Below, piece after piece: positions 24,601 through 44,700 of a stretch of 64,000 nucleotides of DNA. Source of the stretch: Nautilus pompilius (taxonomy: Eukaryota; Mollusca; Cephalopoda; Nautilida; Nautilidae); contig JACATO010002131.1 in assembly GCA_018389105.1 (NCBI GenBank), positions 1,485,001 through 1,549,000 of the forward strand, in the 5' to 3' direction. The first letter of the stretch is position 1, and each line of letters opens with the position of its first letter. The position numbers and the translations under genes are program-made. The notes under the pieces were generated by a model that saw only the letters and a program-made list of their open reading frames with translations, was not told the DNA's origin and did no database searches.

Positions 24601-25084
24601 CGAACAGCCGGCTGAGAAATCTGGGCGCCCGGTACTCGGCCCTGAAGAAGCAGTTCGCGGCCAGCAAGAGGTCCTGCGAGCTTAGCGCGCTGATCTTCCC
24701 GAGGAAGGCGTCCTCGACCCTCTTCGCGATGTTGCCGTGCCGGGAGGAGGTTTTCATCCGAGGCAGGTTCACGAGAATTCCTGTCAGCTCCCTCGCCGAA
24801 AGCCGATCCAGACTGCCGGAGGATTCGGCCCCGCTCCAGCCTGCATCGGGGTCCGGCGCCGGGAAGACGGTGTCCGATATGCTGTACACCCGATTAGCGA
24901 GCGAAAATGAGACGGGTTGCCGCGGGGGACCCCGAACACCCGACCCGAACTGCAGAAGACCGGACGGCGGCCCGAGCAGGCGGCTCGACGATCGTCCTCG
25001 TCGGAGGAGGAGGCGGCGGAGGCGGCGGCATTTACCGCTCGCGTTCGCCAAGCGACGAAGACAGACCGCAGAATCGCACAACAT
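6581..25084 (-). CDS. FAST kinase domain-containing protein (FASTKD family), six exons
   Basis: Six minus-strand exons join in phase: 25084-23851, 22272-22133, 19638-19482, 18711-18543, 7539-7425 and 6685-6581. Together they give 1920 nt, 639 residues plus TAA. FASTKD proteins are mitochondrial RNA-binding factors that control processing, stability or translation of mitochondrial transcripts. Residues 1-45 are arginine-rich and poor in acids (MLCDSAVCLRRLANASGKCR onward), as in a mitochondrial presequence. Exon 1 holds helical repeat-like segments (GINDIGMICLGYFR, DPNHLIHILKVFRHGGY) that precede and enter the FAST_1 region. Exons 2-3 cover the FAST_2-like part. Exons 5-6 (from residue 567) form the RAP domain (IAVEVVGKNQ, KLRQLETLGYGVLM), usually credited with RNA or endonuclease-like function. 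The family range is about 550-850 aa. I cannot tell which paralogue (FASTKD1-5, FASTK) this is. The ATG at 25084 is the first in frame; a further 5' exon is possible. Confidence 0.88.
7425..7539 (-). CDS. FASTKD exon 5 (first half of the RAP domain)
   Basis: The exon is 115 nt, with acceptor ctttcag and donor gtaggt. It encodes IAVEVVGKNQIAINR and KLRQLETLGYGVLM, the hallmark N-terminal half of a RAP domain. It lies 11 kb from exon 4; the intron between them carries a mariner and a LINE. Confidence 0.9.
10367..11652 (+). mobile_element. Mariner-family transposon with TA target duplication
   Basis: Inverted ends of about 28 bp flank the element. The left end begins CGAGGTCTGTCAAAAAAGTA and the right end, read inward, begins TGAGGTCTGTTGAAAAAGTA. 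Each is bordered by TA (10365-10366 and 11653-11654), the mariner target site. The 1286-bp length is that of a full mariner. It lies in FASTKD intron 4, opposite to the gene. The transposase inside is broken, but the two ends still agree well, so the insertion is not very old. Confidence 0.93.
10523..11575 (+). pseudogene. Mariner transposase (DD34D), frameshifted with stop codons
   Basis: The reading starts MMTERMEQRSCIVFCQKLGD from an ATG at 10523 and soon meets a TAA near 10584. Another frame carries the helix-turn-helix part (IRKIQQAFGDNAMGVTQIKE and DRCLTVLEISDEVGIS). The catalytic residues are visible: D in TGDESWVYGY, D in HDNALAH, and D in YSPDMAPSDFW, with 34 residues between the last two, as in mariner. 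A further frameshift falls between about 11040 and 11100. A TAG at 11391-11393 interrupts the sequence after PSDFW, and the C-terminal part then runs to FKGD and a stop. With several breaks it cannot make an active enzyme. Confidence 0.92.
11837..11855. repeat. (TCA)n microsatellite
   Basis: Six TCA units follow one another in FASTKD intron 4. Confidence 0.9.
12600..12617 (-). repeat. (TAA)n 3' tail of the LINE
   Basis: On the minus strand five to six TAA units follow ACA at the end of ORF2. TAA tails are typical of I elements. Confidence 0.8.
12614..13678 (-). pseudogene. LINE ORF2: RNase H domain and C-terminal CCHC-like motif
   Basis: After a linker (EHPPWEWSPPGIKLSLPD) the RNase H fold is read: KLYTYGLLDLSSGRASAGIY, LQTELTAIKKALLEL (the E of helix A), YFVILTDSKSSLQSL (catalytic D) and a GNESADT ending (the last D). 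A frame break near 13140-13035 follows. The second frame carries VILSQLRLQHFPCQSYLYRL and CLLCKSADETIKHIVYDC, a C-x2-C-x8-H-x4-C motif typical of LINE C-termini. The reading frame ends with a TAA that is the first unit of the (TAA)n tail, so no 3' UTR separates stop and tail. Confidence 0.85.
13679..14325. mobile_element. 647-bp insert with inverted ends nested inside the LINE
   Basis: LINE coding sequence stops at about 14326 (RT side) and resumes at about 13678 (TLRKIKLPSSKHD, before RNase H). Between them the composition changes and no LINE frame continues. The two ends are inverted relatives: the left end starts CAGCTAGCCCTTTTTAGCAT and the right end, read inward, starts CAGCTAGGTTTTCAAACGGG, with a GCATGG motif in both. 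The left part repeats catgcc/ccatgc motifs. No transposase is present and no clear target duplication was found, so I call it a non-autonomous DNA element, possibly hAT-like from the CAG end. Confidence 0.55.
14429..15645 (-). pseudogene. LINE ORF2: reverse transcriptase domain
   Basis: Successive minus-strand frames give KISKIIPLLKPDK, SYRPIALTCLGKLFERLI, the QCGFQPKAGTVDAL motif, SFNDLEGAFDKVWWESLI (which should hold a first catalytic Asp), GMPQGAVLSPTIFNIMMYDL and SYADD (the F/Y-x-D-D active site). The thumb/connection follows from 14707 (FYLAYIRSKMCYAMEIS). A frameshift between 15217 and 15334 and other breaks make it inactive. The last RT-side coding traces (PGHLKKNPAPLSFYQRSKAL) reach about 14330, where a foreign insert begins. 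Confidence 0.9.
16159..17222 (-). pseudogene. LINE ORF2: APE-type endonuclease domain
   Basis: The N-terminal half (17222-16830) contains LKILQWNAQSLNNKLDELQ, IDIACISETRIK and RPDRGRGGVCIILR, the N, E and G-G-V motifs of APE endonucleases. The C-terminal half (16620-16159) contains YSIDITITS and LGSDHFPIITCIEYPG, the D-x-x and S-D-H catalytic motifs. A degraded stretch of about 200 bp with frame breaks separates them. This domain nicks target DNA for target-primed reverse transcription. Confidence 0.85.
17366..17917 (-). pseudogene. LINE first ORF with two C2HC zinc fingers
   Basis: An open frame of 183 codons. Two fingers of identical spacing, C-x2-C-x12-H-x3-C, appear in CAKCGKVYVRKEPLNKH and CKSCGKQYIYKSSYEKH, each closed by a Cys a few residues on. 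A basic stretch (KSQHPDRLKVIIWKVLKHQR) follows. In the I superfamily the gag-like ORF1 usually carries CCHC knuckles; these fingers have longer loops and look closer to C2H2-type nucleic-acid-binding fingers. It reads toward the endonuclease, with a gap of about 140 bp. It could be ORF1 itself or an N-terminal extension of ORF2 that frameshifts have separated. Confidence 0.7.
18543..18711 (-). CDS. FASTKD exon 4
   Basis: The exon is 169 nt, with acceptor ttccccag and donor gtaaga. It encodes an acidic linker (DIEIQLDESRRPIEF) and an EEKITDVLLQKLIEP segment, and leaves two bases of a codon. Confidence 0.85.
19482..19638 (-). CDS. FASTKD exon 3
   Basis: The exon is 157 nt, with acceptor ctctgcag and donor gtaagt. 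It encodes HFVRQLQRDSREALAFELHT and an alanine/leucine-rich helix, and ends after the first base of an Asp codon. Confidence 0.87.
20380..20600 (+). repeat. tRNA-like SINE copy
   Basis: The segment GGTTTGGTGTACCACCCAGC, followed by a catggtttcttctcactcac core, closely matches one at 54272-54320 (ggtttggcatactccctggc, then catggttttcttctctctct). Both lie about 30-50 bases after a head that resembles a degenerate tRNA A box. The copies diverge beyond the core. The family looks like a dispersed SINE; the exact ends are not clear. Confidence 0.5.
20768..20942. mobile_element. Palindromic MITE-like element, arms of about 75 bp
   Basis: The left arm (from tgtgtgttttcagtatctca to gggatttgaaccaggaacct) pairs with the right arm (tcctggttaaatcccaacat to ggtactgaaaacacatacat) almost base for base. 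About 20 unpaired bases sit in the loop (gggtagcatacatgggttag). Such a foldback is typical of MITEs. The arms contain a B-box-like tRNA segment (GGGATTTGAACC), so a tRNA-derived inverted dimer is also possible. It lies in FASTKD intron 2. Confidence 0.75.
22133..22272 (-). CDS. FASTKD exon 2
   Basis: The exon is 140 nt, with acceptor tgtag and donor gtgagg. It begins with two bases that complete the split glycine codon and ends in phase 0. The peptide includes LTIVTVSFVDLPGLEKSSQ and LGIECPNYAGPKLTE. Confidence 0.88.
22490..23320 (+). pseudogene. Tc1-like transposase remnant (copy 1)
   Basis: A frame from 22879 reads GTVQRTNFQWNHLKATTEYD, NLPIMVNTAVWATGLLKLMA and LLWKMAPHLIANAM. A neighbouring frame reads IFMEDGAPSH, the (Q/E)-D-(N/G)-A-P-x-H motif, and then WPSQSLNINYSVCAWL, matching W-P-x-Q-S-x-D-x-N-P of Tc1 elements with the Asp decayed to Asn. 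Frame changes and stops run throughout, so it is dead. The flanking stretch from about 22490 resembles the second copy near 48200. It lies in FASTKD intron 1, opposite to the gene. Confidence 0.75.
23321..23850. other. Remainder of FASTKD intron 1
   Basis: Nothing is recognisable apart from T-rich runs near 23785-23800, upstream of the exon 1 donor. Confidence 0.6.
23851..25084 (-). CDS. FASTKD exon 1
   Basis: This 1234-nt exon encodes residues 1-411 and the first base of codon 412, and ends at a gtaaaa donor. It is strikingly GC- and CpG-rich, while the other five exons are AT-rich like the rest of the window. It holds the mitochondrial presequence and the N-terminal helical repeats. Confidence 0.9.
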
Positions 25085-25527
25085 TTCGACAGCCGAAGAA
25101 TTCCGGACAATCAACAATACCTAAAACGTCTCTCTCTCTCTCCTCTTGCTAAGGAAGTTCTCCCGTTTTCATTGACCGACACCGACAAACGCTAGACGGG
25201 GCAGACATTTTTTTTTTTTTTTTTTATTTTATTTTAATGGGACGTAACTCTGTCCCTCTTTAATTTACCTTCTTTTCTTTTTTTAAAAAAAAAATGTTAA
25301 ATGCCCCCCCCAAAAAAAAACGTTTTTTTTTTCTTTAAAAGAAAACAAAAACGATATAATACTAAGAATACACTAATATCTTTAAAATATTTGATTTCTA
25401 TGTTTTAAAAAAAAAGGGGTAAGTAACCCAGGAATAAGCAACATCGCGCTCTTTAGTTCCAGAGGAGAGTAAAACATACACTCGAGTTTTCCTACTACTA
25501 CTACTACTACTAGAAAAAATAAATCTC
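25085..25527. promoter_or_regulatory. Divergent promoter region between FASTKD and CDK7
   Basis: 443 bp separate the two start codons, which point in opposite directions. The interval holds a (TC)n run (25130-25142), poly-T/A tracts and a (CTA)n run (25492-25512), but no clear TATA box. Its left side adjoins the CpG-rich FASTKD exon 1, consistent with a CpG-island-type bidirectional promoter. Transcription starts cannot be placed from the sequence. Confidence 0.6.
25492..25512. repeat. (CTA)n microsatellite in the CDK7 5' region
   Basis: About seven CTA units lie 15 bases before the CDK7 start codon, probably in its 5' UTR. Confidence 0.85.
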
Positions 25528-36419
<10,892 letters not shown>

Positions 36420-36562
36420 GTGTTATTGATGAAGATCTTGTAATTTCTTCATTGTTCAAGATGAATGAAAAGGCCAAACAATGTAACTTATACGAGGGGG
36501 TGGGGACTTTTGTGATATATTTCTCTATGATGGTTTATAAAATGTTCACATTTGTTTTTTAA

Positions 36563-36568
36563 AATAAA
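36563..36568 (+). terminator. CDK7 poly(A) signal (AATAAA)
   Basis: A canonical AATAAA lies 144 bases after the CDK7 stop codon, a usual distance. Confidence 0.75.
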
Positions 36569-39500
36569 AGCAATTTTGTAGATGTGATCGGGTATCTGTT
36601 AAATTGTTCTGAGTTTTAAAATTTCTTTGAAGTTTTTCTCAAACATTTCCAGCAAGGACAGAATGCATCAGTAAAATTAGTAGTGACCTGTAGTTCAGTT
36701 TAATTAACACAGGGAAGACAAAAAACCATAATACATCCTATTTACTCTGAAAGAAACCTTTAATGAAGCTCTGTGCTGCTTTGCATCCATTTGCAAAACT
36801 TAGTTTAATTTTAAACTTTAAATGATGGTTTTTTTGTTTTCTCTTTCCATTTAAGCATTAGATAAAGCTTTTTTTTTTAATGTTCTGCAGGATCTAAAAT
36901 TATTTTCTCTGCATTGTTTTTGTACTTTTTAAAATGTATTTTACAGTGAAAATCCTTTTTTTTTTGTAACTTTCAAAATTAAGAGGAAAAAGTAACATAG
37001 ATATATAATGATAGATGACCAATATAGCTGAGAAGTTTCAGTTCACCAGATCTAAACAATCTGCTCCACCTCATGCCAGCAAATAACTCACATCAAAAAG
37101 AACTTATACCAACCTTATACCGACATGTGACTAAGCAAACATCCATTTTCTTATTAGACAAAACACCAGGCACCACAACAGCTGGTCTTCCAGTTGGAAG
37201 ATTCCAAAATTCCAGAAAAAAAAAAAAAAAACACACACGCGCGCACTCGTTTAAAAACCTGAGGAGGAAAAAAAACAACCAAAAACTTTAAATTAATCCC
37301 TCTGCCAAGCACTTTTCTTTTTTTTTCATAATTCACAAGATGGATAATTCAAAAATCCCATTTTTTTGTACATGGCAAGGAAAGGGAGAATTAATTTTAA
37401 AAATTATAACTTTTCCTCTTTTTTTTTGTTTTAAAGTAAATGACTGGCAAGGGTGGATAAAAACTTTTTAATGGATAAGGCAGTGGGGAATTCAAGAACG
37501 TATTTTTCTGTTAGACATCTTAGTGTCCTTGAATTGTTTGATTTTTGGTAAAACTTTGTATTAGAATGCTGTACATGTGCTTGCATTGACAAAACAGTTT
37601 CCAAAGGCAAAAGAAATAAGACTGGATAAGATTACTAATGTAATGTGTGGGCTGTAGATATGAAAATCAGCTTTTTCCAGCATAGGCATCTGGTAAATGA
37701 TGAAGCTATTGTGAATGAATTATTTTATTCTGAAGTATTTGTTAGGTTTTATTTCTATACTTCCATTCTGTTGTGAAGCTAGAAAGAGAAAAAACAGAGT
37801 GTCTTTTTAAAAGAAAGAATTTGCCTTAACTAAAGAAGCTAAGATCTGGTATAAAGTCCCTTTGTTGGTGAACAAACAAAAAGCAATGAAGTATGGTCTT
37901 TAGAAAGTGTATTAACATTGAAATAACCAAAAAAGTAATCACAAAAAATTCTAAAATTTATACAAATGATAATCCTTTTTGCTTAGAAATGCTTTTTAAA
38001 AAATCTATTTCTTTTATATACAACAAAACATTTATTGTATATGGCATATGCCATTAACACCTGGCCCTGTACAAGAAAAAACTGTTTCCACCCTGTGCAA
38101 CACATGATGATGCAGTATTAACAGTCCCACAGACAAATCAGTGTAGCAAGTGGATGACAATGGTTAGAAGCCACTAATCAAAGTGAAAATAAGAAAACTC
38201 CCACAATGCATCATTATACAAAATGGAAGAATTCTGCTAAAACTGCTCTTTTCAAGACCTATAATATAGGTGATAATATTTACAATTATCAAAAGCAATA
38301 AGATGAGATTTGTGACCCTTGTTTAGTTTGTGAGGAATTTGGCTTTGTAGTGTTGCATTGTGGGAACATTTTGTTACTGGAAGAGAGAACATTGTTTCCA
38401 ATTCCATACAATAATTTTTAAAATTCTTCTTTCTCCATTATTGATGATGGTGACAATAACTAATATAAATTATTACTAATACAAAGGAGGAAGTAAGGTA
38501 ATAAGCCATTGATGAAACTGAACTAAAACAATCATTTCAACAGTTTCTTCTTTGAATCTGTATGATGTGAAATTGGCTCATGAAGAATCCACCAGAGGAA
38601 AACTCCTAGTTTTTGTTTTCTAAACCAGGCAGAGCAGAAAAGGGTGCAGTATAAGCTGTTTGCTTATCGAAGAAAGTCCTTACTAAAACTCTTCATTTTT
38701 TTTTTTAGATCTGGGAGATAACTAGTGTGCCCAGCTTCTACACTTTACATGCTGGCAAATCTATATTCACTTGCCCTACCATGGACTACTACCCATCTAA
38801 GCCTCTTTTTTTTTACTTACAAAGTTTTATTGAAGGCACAGTAAATAACTTGAAAAAAAAAAAAAAAGGTTTAAAATTATTTATACGTACATTGCTTGCT
38901 TCACACCATGGCAGTAATGTAATCAAACATCATATTGTGAATTACTCTGATCTGATGTTGAATTCCTTGCAGAGTTGGGTCATTAGTTCGGAGGAAGTTT
39001 CTTTGCTGTGTGAAACTCAACCTCTCATTTGACCTGATAAATTATGCTGGTTAGCAGCTCTTCCCAAAACTGGATGGATATCAGATGTTGCTTTCCCAGT
39101 CCTACTTGTGTACCTTCACACATTCTTTCTGCTCTTGTTGAAGAGCATTTAACTATTCCTTTCCAGACTCTGTTATAGTGATTGAAGTCAAGAAAGGAAT
39201 AATTAACCAAGAATTCTCAAAACTGCATACTGATGATGGTGACAAGAAAAGATCTCTTAAATGCAAGTTCTCTAATTAGTTCTACTAAAAGGTGGTGGGA
39301 AATGCCCAAACTACTTACCTAGTTTTTTTACAGAGCTGACATGTGTCCATTTTCCTGCAGAGAACCCTGTGAGAACAGGGACTGGAAGGGTGCAAATAGT
39401 CATTTGCCATGCTGATACGTAGATCAATCATTTGTATATTTTGTAAAAATAAAGATGCTACTGTTGTTAGACTGTACTGAAACAGAAACAAATATCTAGC

Positions 39501-41200
39501 TGTCATCTTTTTTTGAAAAGATCTATGTGTAAGATTTCAGCATATGAATACTAAGATGGATGATACCATTACCAGGTATTTATTGCAGTCTTCTATAAGC
39601 AAAAGTACTCACTCAGCTATAAAGTTTAACTAGAACATTCTTCTCTTTATTTAAAGGTTAAAATGTTTTTTTTTAAGTTTTATATTCTACTATTTTAAAA
39701 ATAAAAAAAAGACAACTTAAATAGGATTCGTGGACAATATCTGTATTTGCAGAGCTAATCTTGAAACTAACTGTCATTGGAATTTCATGTGGCAACTACT
39801 ATCTGTGATGTTGGGAATGGCTCTTAAGCAATCAGCTTCCCTGCTGGTGGTTTCTCACTTTAAGTGATGCCATTGCTCTGGTTTAAAACTACAACTTTAT
39901 GTCAGATGTTAGCTGTCAGCACCTCAGGATTGACTAGACATGAGAGAAACTGACAGACAATGTCAAAATGTGACAACACCTGGAACTTTTGGAGTGATGT
40001 AAAATCCCAATTGGTCTTGAAAACAAAAGAACTGTCTTGTCTACTTTAAAAGCCTGCTGTTTCTATTTGATGCATGCAGGGGAGGGAGTGTTTGGTATAT
40101 GTAGACGGTGGCTTTGTTTTAGGGATACCAAGAGCTTCCGAAATTAATCTCGATAAACAGTGATTCATTGCTCAAGTTAATAAAAAAACTAGAATGGTAA
40201 TTGTTTTTCTCTGGGATAAACGTCAAAATGAAAAACCCAGACTTTAAAAAATAAATAAGTAAATGTGTTGTTTTTTTGTTGCTTTACATTCTATTTACAG
40301 AATAAACAAATAAATGAGTAGGTAAACATGACATAACACTCGAAAGAAAAATGAAATACATTTTTTTTTTTTATTTTAGTAATATTTAGTTTTCATTCGT
40401 GTACTATTTCAACTTCAGAAAGAAATGGGATTGATTAATTCAGTCGCAACTGCAACAAGAACTATTTAGAAAGAACAACTGACAATAACATACGAACAAT
40501 TAGATCTGACTAACCAGTTAAACTGCCACACTTCATTTGCTGTTGCAGCGACAAAACTAATTTAATAATTTTCTTGGAATTTTGGAGGAAAAGAAGAAAA
40601 AAGGTACATAAATAACTCGAACGAAGTGTCTTATCATCTTAAAGATTTTCTTAGGTTTTGATGTTATCTTTATTTTTATTAAAAAAAAAACAACTTTAGT
40701 TGTATTATTTTCTCTAACTCAACTGGACCCCCCCCAAAAAAAAACTGTCAGGAGATGATTACGCTGGCCTGTTTCGCTAAAAACTGGCTTGCAAAAGCAA
40801 AAAAAAAATGGTGTTAGATGTAGACAGAGACTATTTCAATAGGTTTACAGGAAGCCCTTTGAACACCAACATGACCAAACGGCACAACAAATAAAATTAA
40901 AATAAATATCCCAAAAGCAACCGCAATTGCTGGGCATCATATCCAAAAGTAAATAACTTATCAGGATGAATATGCACAGGAGTAACTAAGGGATTAGCAG
41001 GTATAAAATTTTCAAGATTGCCTAACAAGAATGGAAAAGGCTTAGCACCACTACAGAAAAAAAATAAAGATTGGAGAAACCAGAATAAGTCTGGTACGAA
41101 ATCATTTAATTACACATTGAATTGTTTAGCTATTTTATCACAACTCTTTCTTTTTTATTTTGTTGTATGAGCTGGATTAAAATTGACCAGACAAAATGTA

Positions 41201-41243
<43 letters not shown>

Positions 41244-41319
41244 TATATATACTTATATATAATACATATATATATATATATGTATATTATATATATAATA
41301 TATATATACAACTTTTTAA
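36569..41319. other. Intergenic region between CDK7 and STOML2
   Basis: No coding exon is recognisable. The stretch is AT-rich with poly-A/T tracts and a mixed (AC)n/(GC)n run near 37230-37247. It ends in the AT microsatellite at 41203-41310. Confidence 0.65.
41203..41310. repeat. (AT)n microsatellite, imperfect
   Basis: About 100 bases of alternating A and T with short breaks, immediately upstream of the STOML2 promoter region. It can fold into hairpins or cruciforms. Confidence 0.95.
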
Positions 41320-41730
41320 GTGTCGAAAATGAAATGTTTCCTCTCTATCCTTCCAATTCCTGAATTTCCGAAGATGACGTCAGAGATGATCAAGTTCTGG
41401 TTTTCGTGTCGTCAGGTGGCGCGCACTCCCAAGTGGAAACAGAATACTAGCTGTTGTATGGCGCAGGCGCAGTGCATAGAGTTTGATCTGTCAACGTGCT
41501 TGCTTGGTGACGCGAAATAAAGGGAGGGGGCGGTGGAATAATAATACTATGAGATAATAGGCATCACCGAGACCCCAAACGGAATAAACAGCAAGAGAAG
41601 AAGAACTGGGAAATTTTGACCAATGGGGCCGTCGGCTTCCCTTTAATGCGAAGAGGCGAACATCCGGTTCCTTGAAAAATTGTCACATTGCAGTGCTCGC
41701 TGTTGCTTTGTGTGGCTGTCTTTGGGGAAT
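41320..41730 (+). promoter_or_regulatory. STOML2 promoter region with CRE and NRF-1-like sites
   Basis: CpG becomes frequent here. A perfect CRE palindrome, TGACGTCA, lies at 41375-41382. GGCGCAGGCGCAG at about 41460-41472 is one or two bases from the NRF-1 consensus (YGCGCAYGCGCR), a factor that drives nuclear genes for mitochondrial proteins, which suits STOML2. No TATA box is evident. The role of these sites is inferred. Confidence 0.5.
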
Positions 41731-41772
41731 ATGCTGCGAGCGCTCGGGATACGGAATTCTAGGCGTCTTCAA
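41731..41772 (+). CDS. STOML2: STOML2 exon 1 (start and presequence)
   Basis: 14 codons with four arginines and no acidic residue, as in a mitochondrial targeting peptide. The donor would be gttcgt. A stronger GTGAGT lies at 41845 but would put a stop in frame, so it could only serve a non-coding exon. Confidence 0.6.
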
Positions 41773-44700
41773 GTTCGTATACCAATTTGTACATTTGGTT
41801 GACGGTTGAAAGTTGTATTTACTTTATTTATCGCAGCAGAACTGGTGAGTGGACAGAGCACGTAAATAACCATAAACCTACTGGCATGGTCACTCGTGGC
41901 AGTGACAGTTACTAGTAATGTACTAAAGGCCGCTATCGCCGTGTGGTATTGGCAGTCACAAGGCCACTATTGCCTTGTGGTATTGGCAGTAACAAGGCCA
42001 CTATCGCCGTGTGGTAGTAACAAGGCCACTATTGCCGTGTGGTAGTAACAAGGCCACTATTGCCGTGTGGTAGTAACAAGGCCACTATTGCCGTGTGGTA
42101 GTAACAAGGCCACTATTGCCGTGTGGTATTGGCAGCAACAAGGCCACTATCGCCGTGTGGTATTGGCAGCAACAAGGCCACTATCGCCGTGTGGTATTGG
42201 CAGCAACAAGGCCACTATCGCCGTGTGGTATTGGCAGCAACAAGGCCACTATCGCCGTGTGGTATTGGCAGTAACAAGGCCACTATCGCCGTGTGGTATT
42301 GGCAGTAACAAGGCCACTATTGCCGTGTGGTATTGGCAGTAACAAGGCCACTATCGCCGTGTGGTATTGGCAGTAACAAGGCCACTATCGCCTTGTGGTA
42401 TTGGCAGTAACAAGGCCACTATTGCCGTGTGGTATTGGCAGTAACAAGGCCGCTATCGTCGTGTGGTATTGGCAGTGACAAGGCCGCTATCGCCGTGTGG
42501 TATTGGCAGTAACAAGGCCGCTATCGTCGTGTGGTATTGGCAGTCACAAGGCCACTATTGCCGTGTGGCAGTAACAAGGCCACTATCGCCGTGTGGCAGT
42601 AACAAGGCCACTATCGCCGTGTGGTGTTGGCAGTAACAAGGCCACTATCGCCGTGTGGTATTGGCAGTAACAAGGCCGCTATCGTCGTGTGGTATTGGCA
42701 GTAACAAGGCCGCTATCGTCGTGTGGTATTGGCAGTAACAAGGCCACTATCGCCGTGTGGTGTTGGCAGTAACAAGGCCACTATCGCCGTGTGGTGTTGG
42801 CAGTAACAAGGCCACTATCGCCGTGTGGTATTGGCAGTAACAAGGCCGCTATCGTCGTGTGGTATTGGCAGTAACAAGGCCGCTATCGTCGTGTGGTATT
42901 GGCAGTAACAAGGCCACTATCGCCGTGTGGTGTTGGCAGTAACAAGGCCACTATCGCCGTGTGGTGTTGGCAGTAACAAGGCCACTATCACCGTGTGGTA
43001 TTGGCAGTAACAAGGCCGCTATCGTCGTGTGGTATTGGCAGTAACAAGGCCGCTATCGTCGTGTGGTATTGGCAGTGACAAGGCCACTATCGTCGTGTGG
43101 TATTGGCAGTGACAAGGCCACTATCGTCGTGTGGTATTGGCAGTGACAAGGCCACTATCGTCGTGTGGTATTGGCAGTGACAAGGCCACTATTGCCGTGT
43201 GGTATTGGCAGTAACAAGGCCACTATCGCCGTGTGGTGTTGGCAGTAACAAGGCCACTATCGCCGTGTGGTGTTGGCAGTAACAAGGCCACTATCGTCGT
43301 GTGGTATTGGCAGTAACAAGGCCACTATCGCCGTGTGGTATTGGCAGTAACAAGGCCACTATCGCCGTGTGGCAGTAACAAGGCCACTATCGCCGTGTGG
43401 CAGTAACAAGGCCACTATCGCCGTGTGGCAGTAACAAGGCCGCTATCGCCGTGTGGTATTGGCAGTAACAAGGCCGCTATCGTCGTGTGGTATTGGCAGT
43501 AACAAGGCCGCTATCGTCGTGTGGTGTTGGCAGTAACAAGGCCGCTATCGCCGTGTGGTATTGGCAGTAACAAGGCCGCTATCGCCGTGTGGTATTGGCA
43601 GTAACAAGGCCGCTATCGCCGTGTGGTATTGGCAGTAACAAGGCCACTATCGCCGTGTGGTATTGGCAGTAACAAGGCCACTATCGCCGTGTGGTATTGG
43701 CAGTAACATGGTCATTTGTTAGGACTGTAAAATTAAAATTCTACTTTAATATTTTCGATTTGAATTCAGCTGAACCTATTATTTATAATATTAGTAATAG
43801 ACAGCCTCAGTGGGTGGGATGGAACATTAATTTAAGAGCTAAACTGAAATGAATTCTTGACTAATAATTTTTTTTTTAAATACATACAATCAATGAGATA
43901 GCCAGACAGACCCCAATTTAAATCGAATTATAATATTTCTTTTATAAAGGAATTCAGTTCTTTGTTTTTATTTAAAATTATAAAAGTAGAATTTAATGGT
44001 CAAATGAGCATTATGTCAGGATTATCAATTATTTAATTTGGATACTATAATGGTTTGAATTTGATGTATAATAATATAAAGGTGTGGTGTGGATTGGTTT
44101 CAGCTCTGAAGGAAGATTGAGTCAAGTTATTTTGATATGTTTCAAAGGTTTTTTTTTTATGAATGGGGTATGTTCCATTTTTCTGAACAGTTGACTTCAG
44201 GCATATACCATAGAAAAGCCAACAATTAGTTCAACTTTTTTTTTTTTTTTTGTTTAGGTTCAAAGAAATTTTATTTAAATTTCGATTAGTAACAAAAATT
44301 GATAATTTTTTTTAAATGAAAACTTATGGTCTTAAGAATTTTAGCCAAAATTAGTTTACATTGAGACTTAGTCAAAACTTAGATTAAGCGCAAAGTCGAT
44401 GAATGGTTTGTCTCCTATCCTTGGATTCTGCTCTCTCCCTTTTCTAGTAAAAAAGATAACCAGATGTCCCAATTTTGACAGGGCAGTTATGTTAACCCTT
44501 TATTTCCCCAGAATGATGTGTCAAGTCTCTGGCTAGGTTCATTGTATGTTCTAAAAGTCTGATTAAATTTCATCTAATGACTTTTTGCCAAATGAACCTT
44601 GGTTGGGGCATGGATGTATTTCAAAGAATCTTTCCTTTCCATTTTTTAAGACCTTTCACTAACCTATACACTAACTTGTTACTTTATTACTGTATTAATA

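Noticed and set aside
25085-25117. FASTKD start at 25117
   Set aside because: The codon there is TTG; the first in-frame ATG is at 25084, followed by a typical mitochondrial presequence.
23957-25152. Plus-strand open frames of 171, 131 and 92 codons
   Set aside because: They are antisense shadows of the GC-rich FASTKD exon 1, where stop codons are scarce.
41845-41850. GTGAGT as the STOML2 exon 1 donor
   Set aside because: Using it puts an in-frame TGA after 23 codons from the only fitting ATG.
42067-42342. 91-codon frame in the minisatellite
   Set aside because: A product of the 34-bp repeat cycling through three frames; it lies in an intron.
41921-43710. CRISPR-like regular array
   Set aside because: The units are contiguous near-identical repeats with no unique spacers, in an animal intron; it is a minisatellite.
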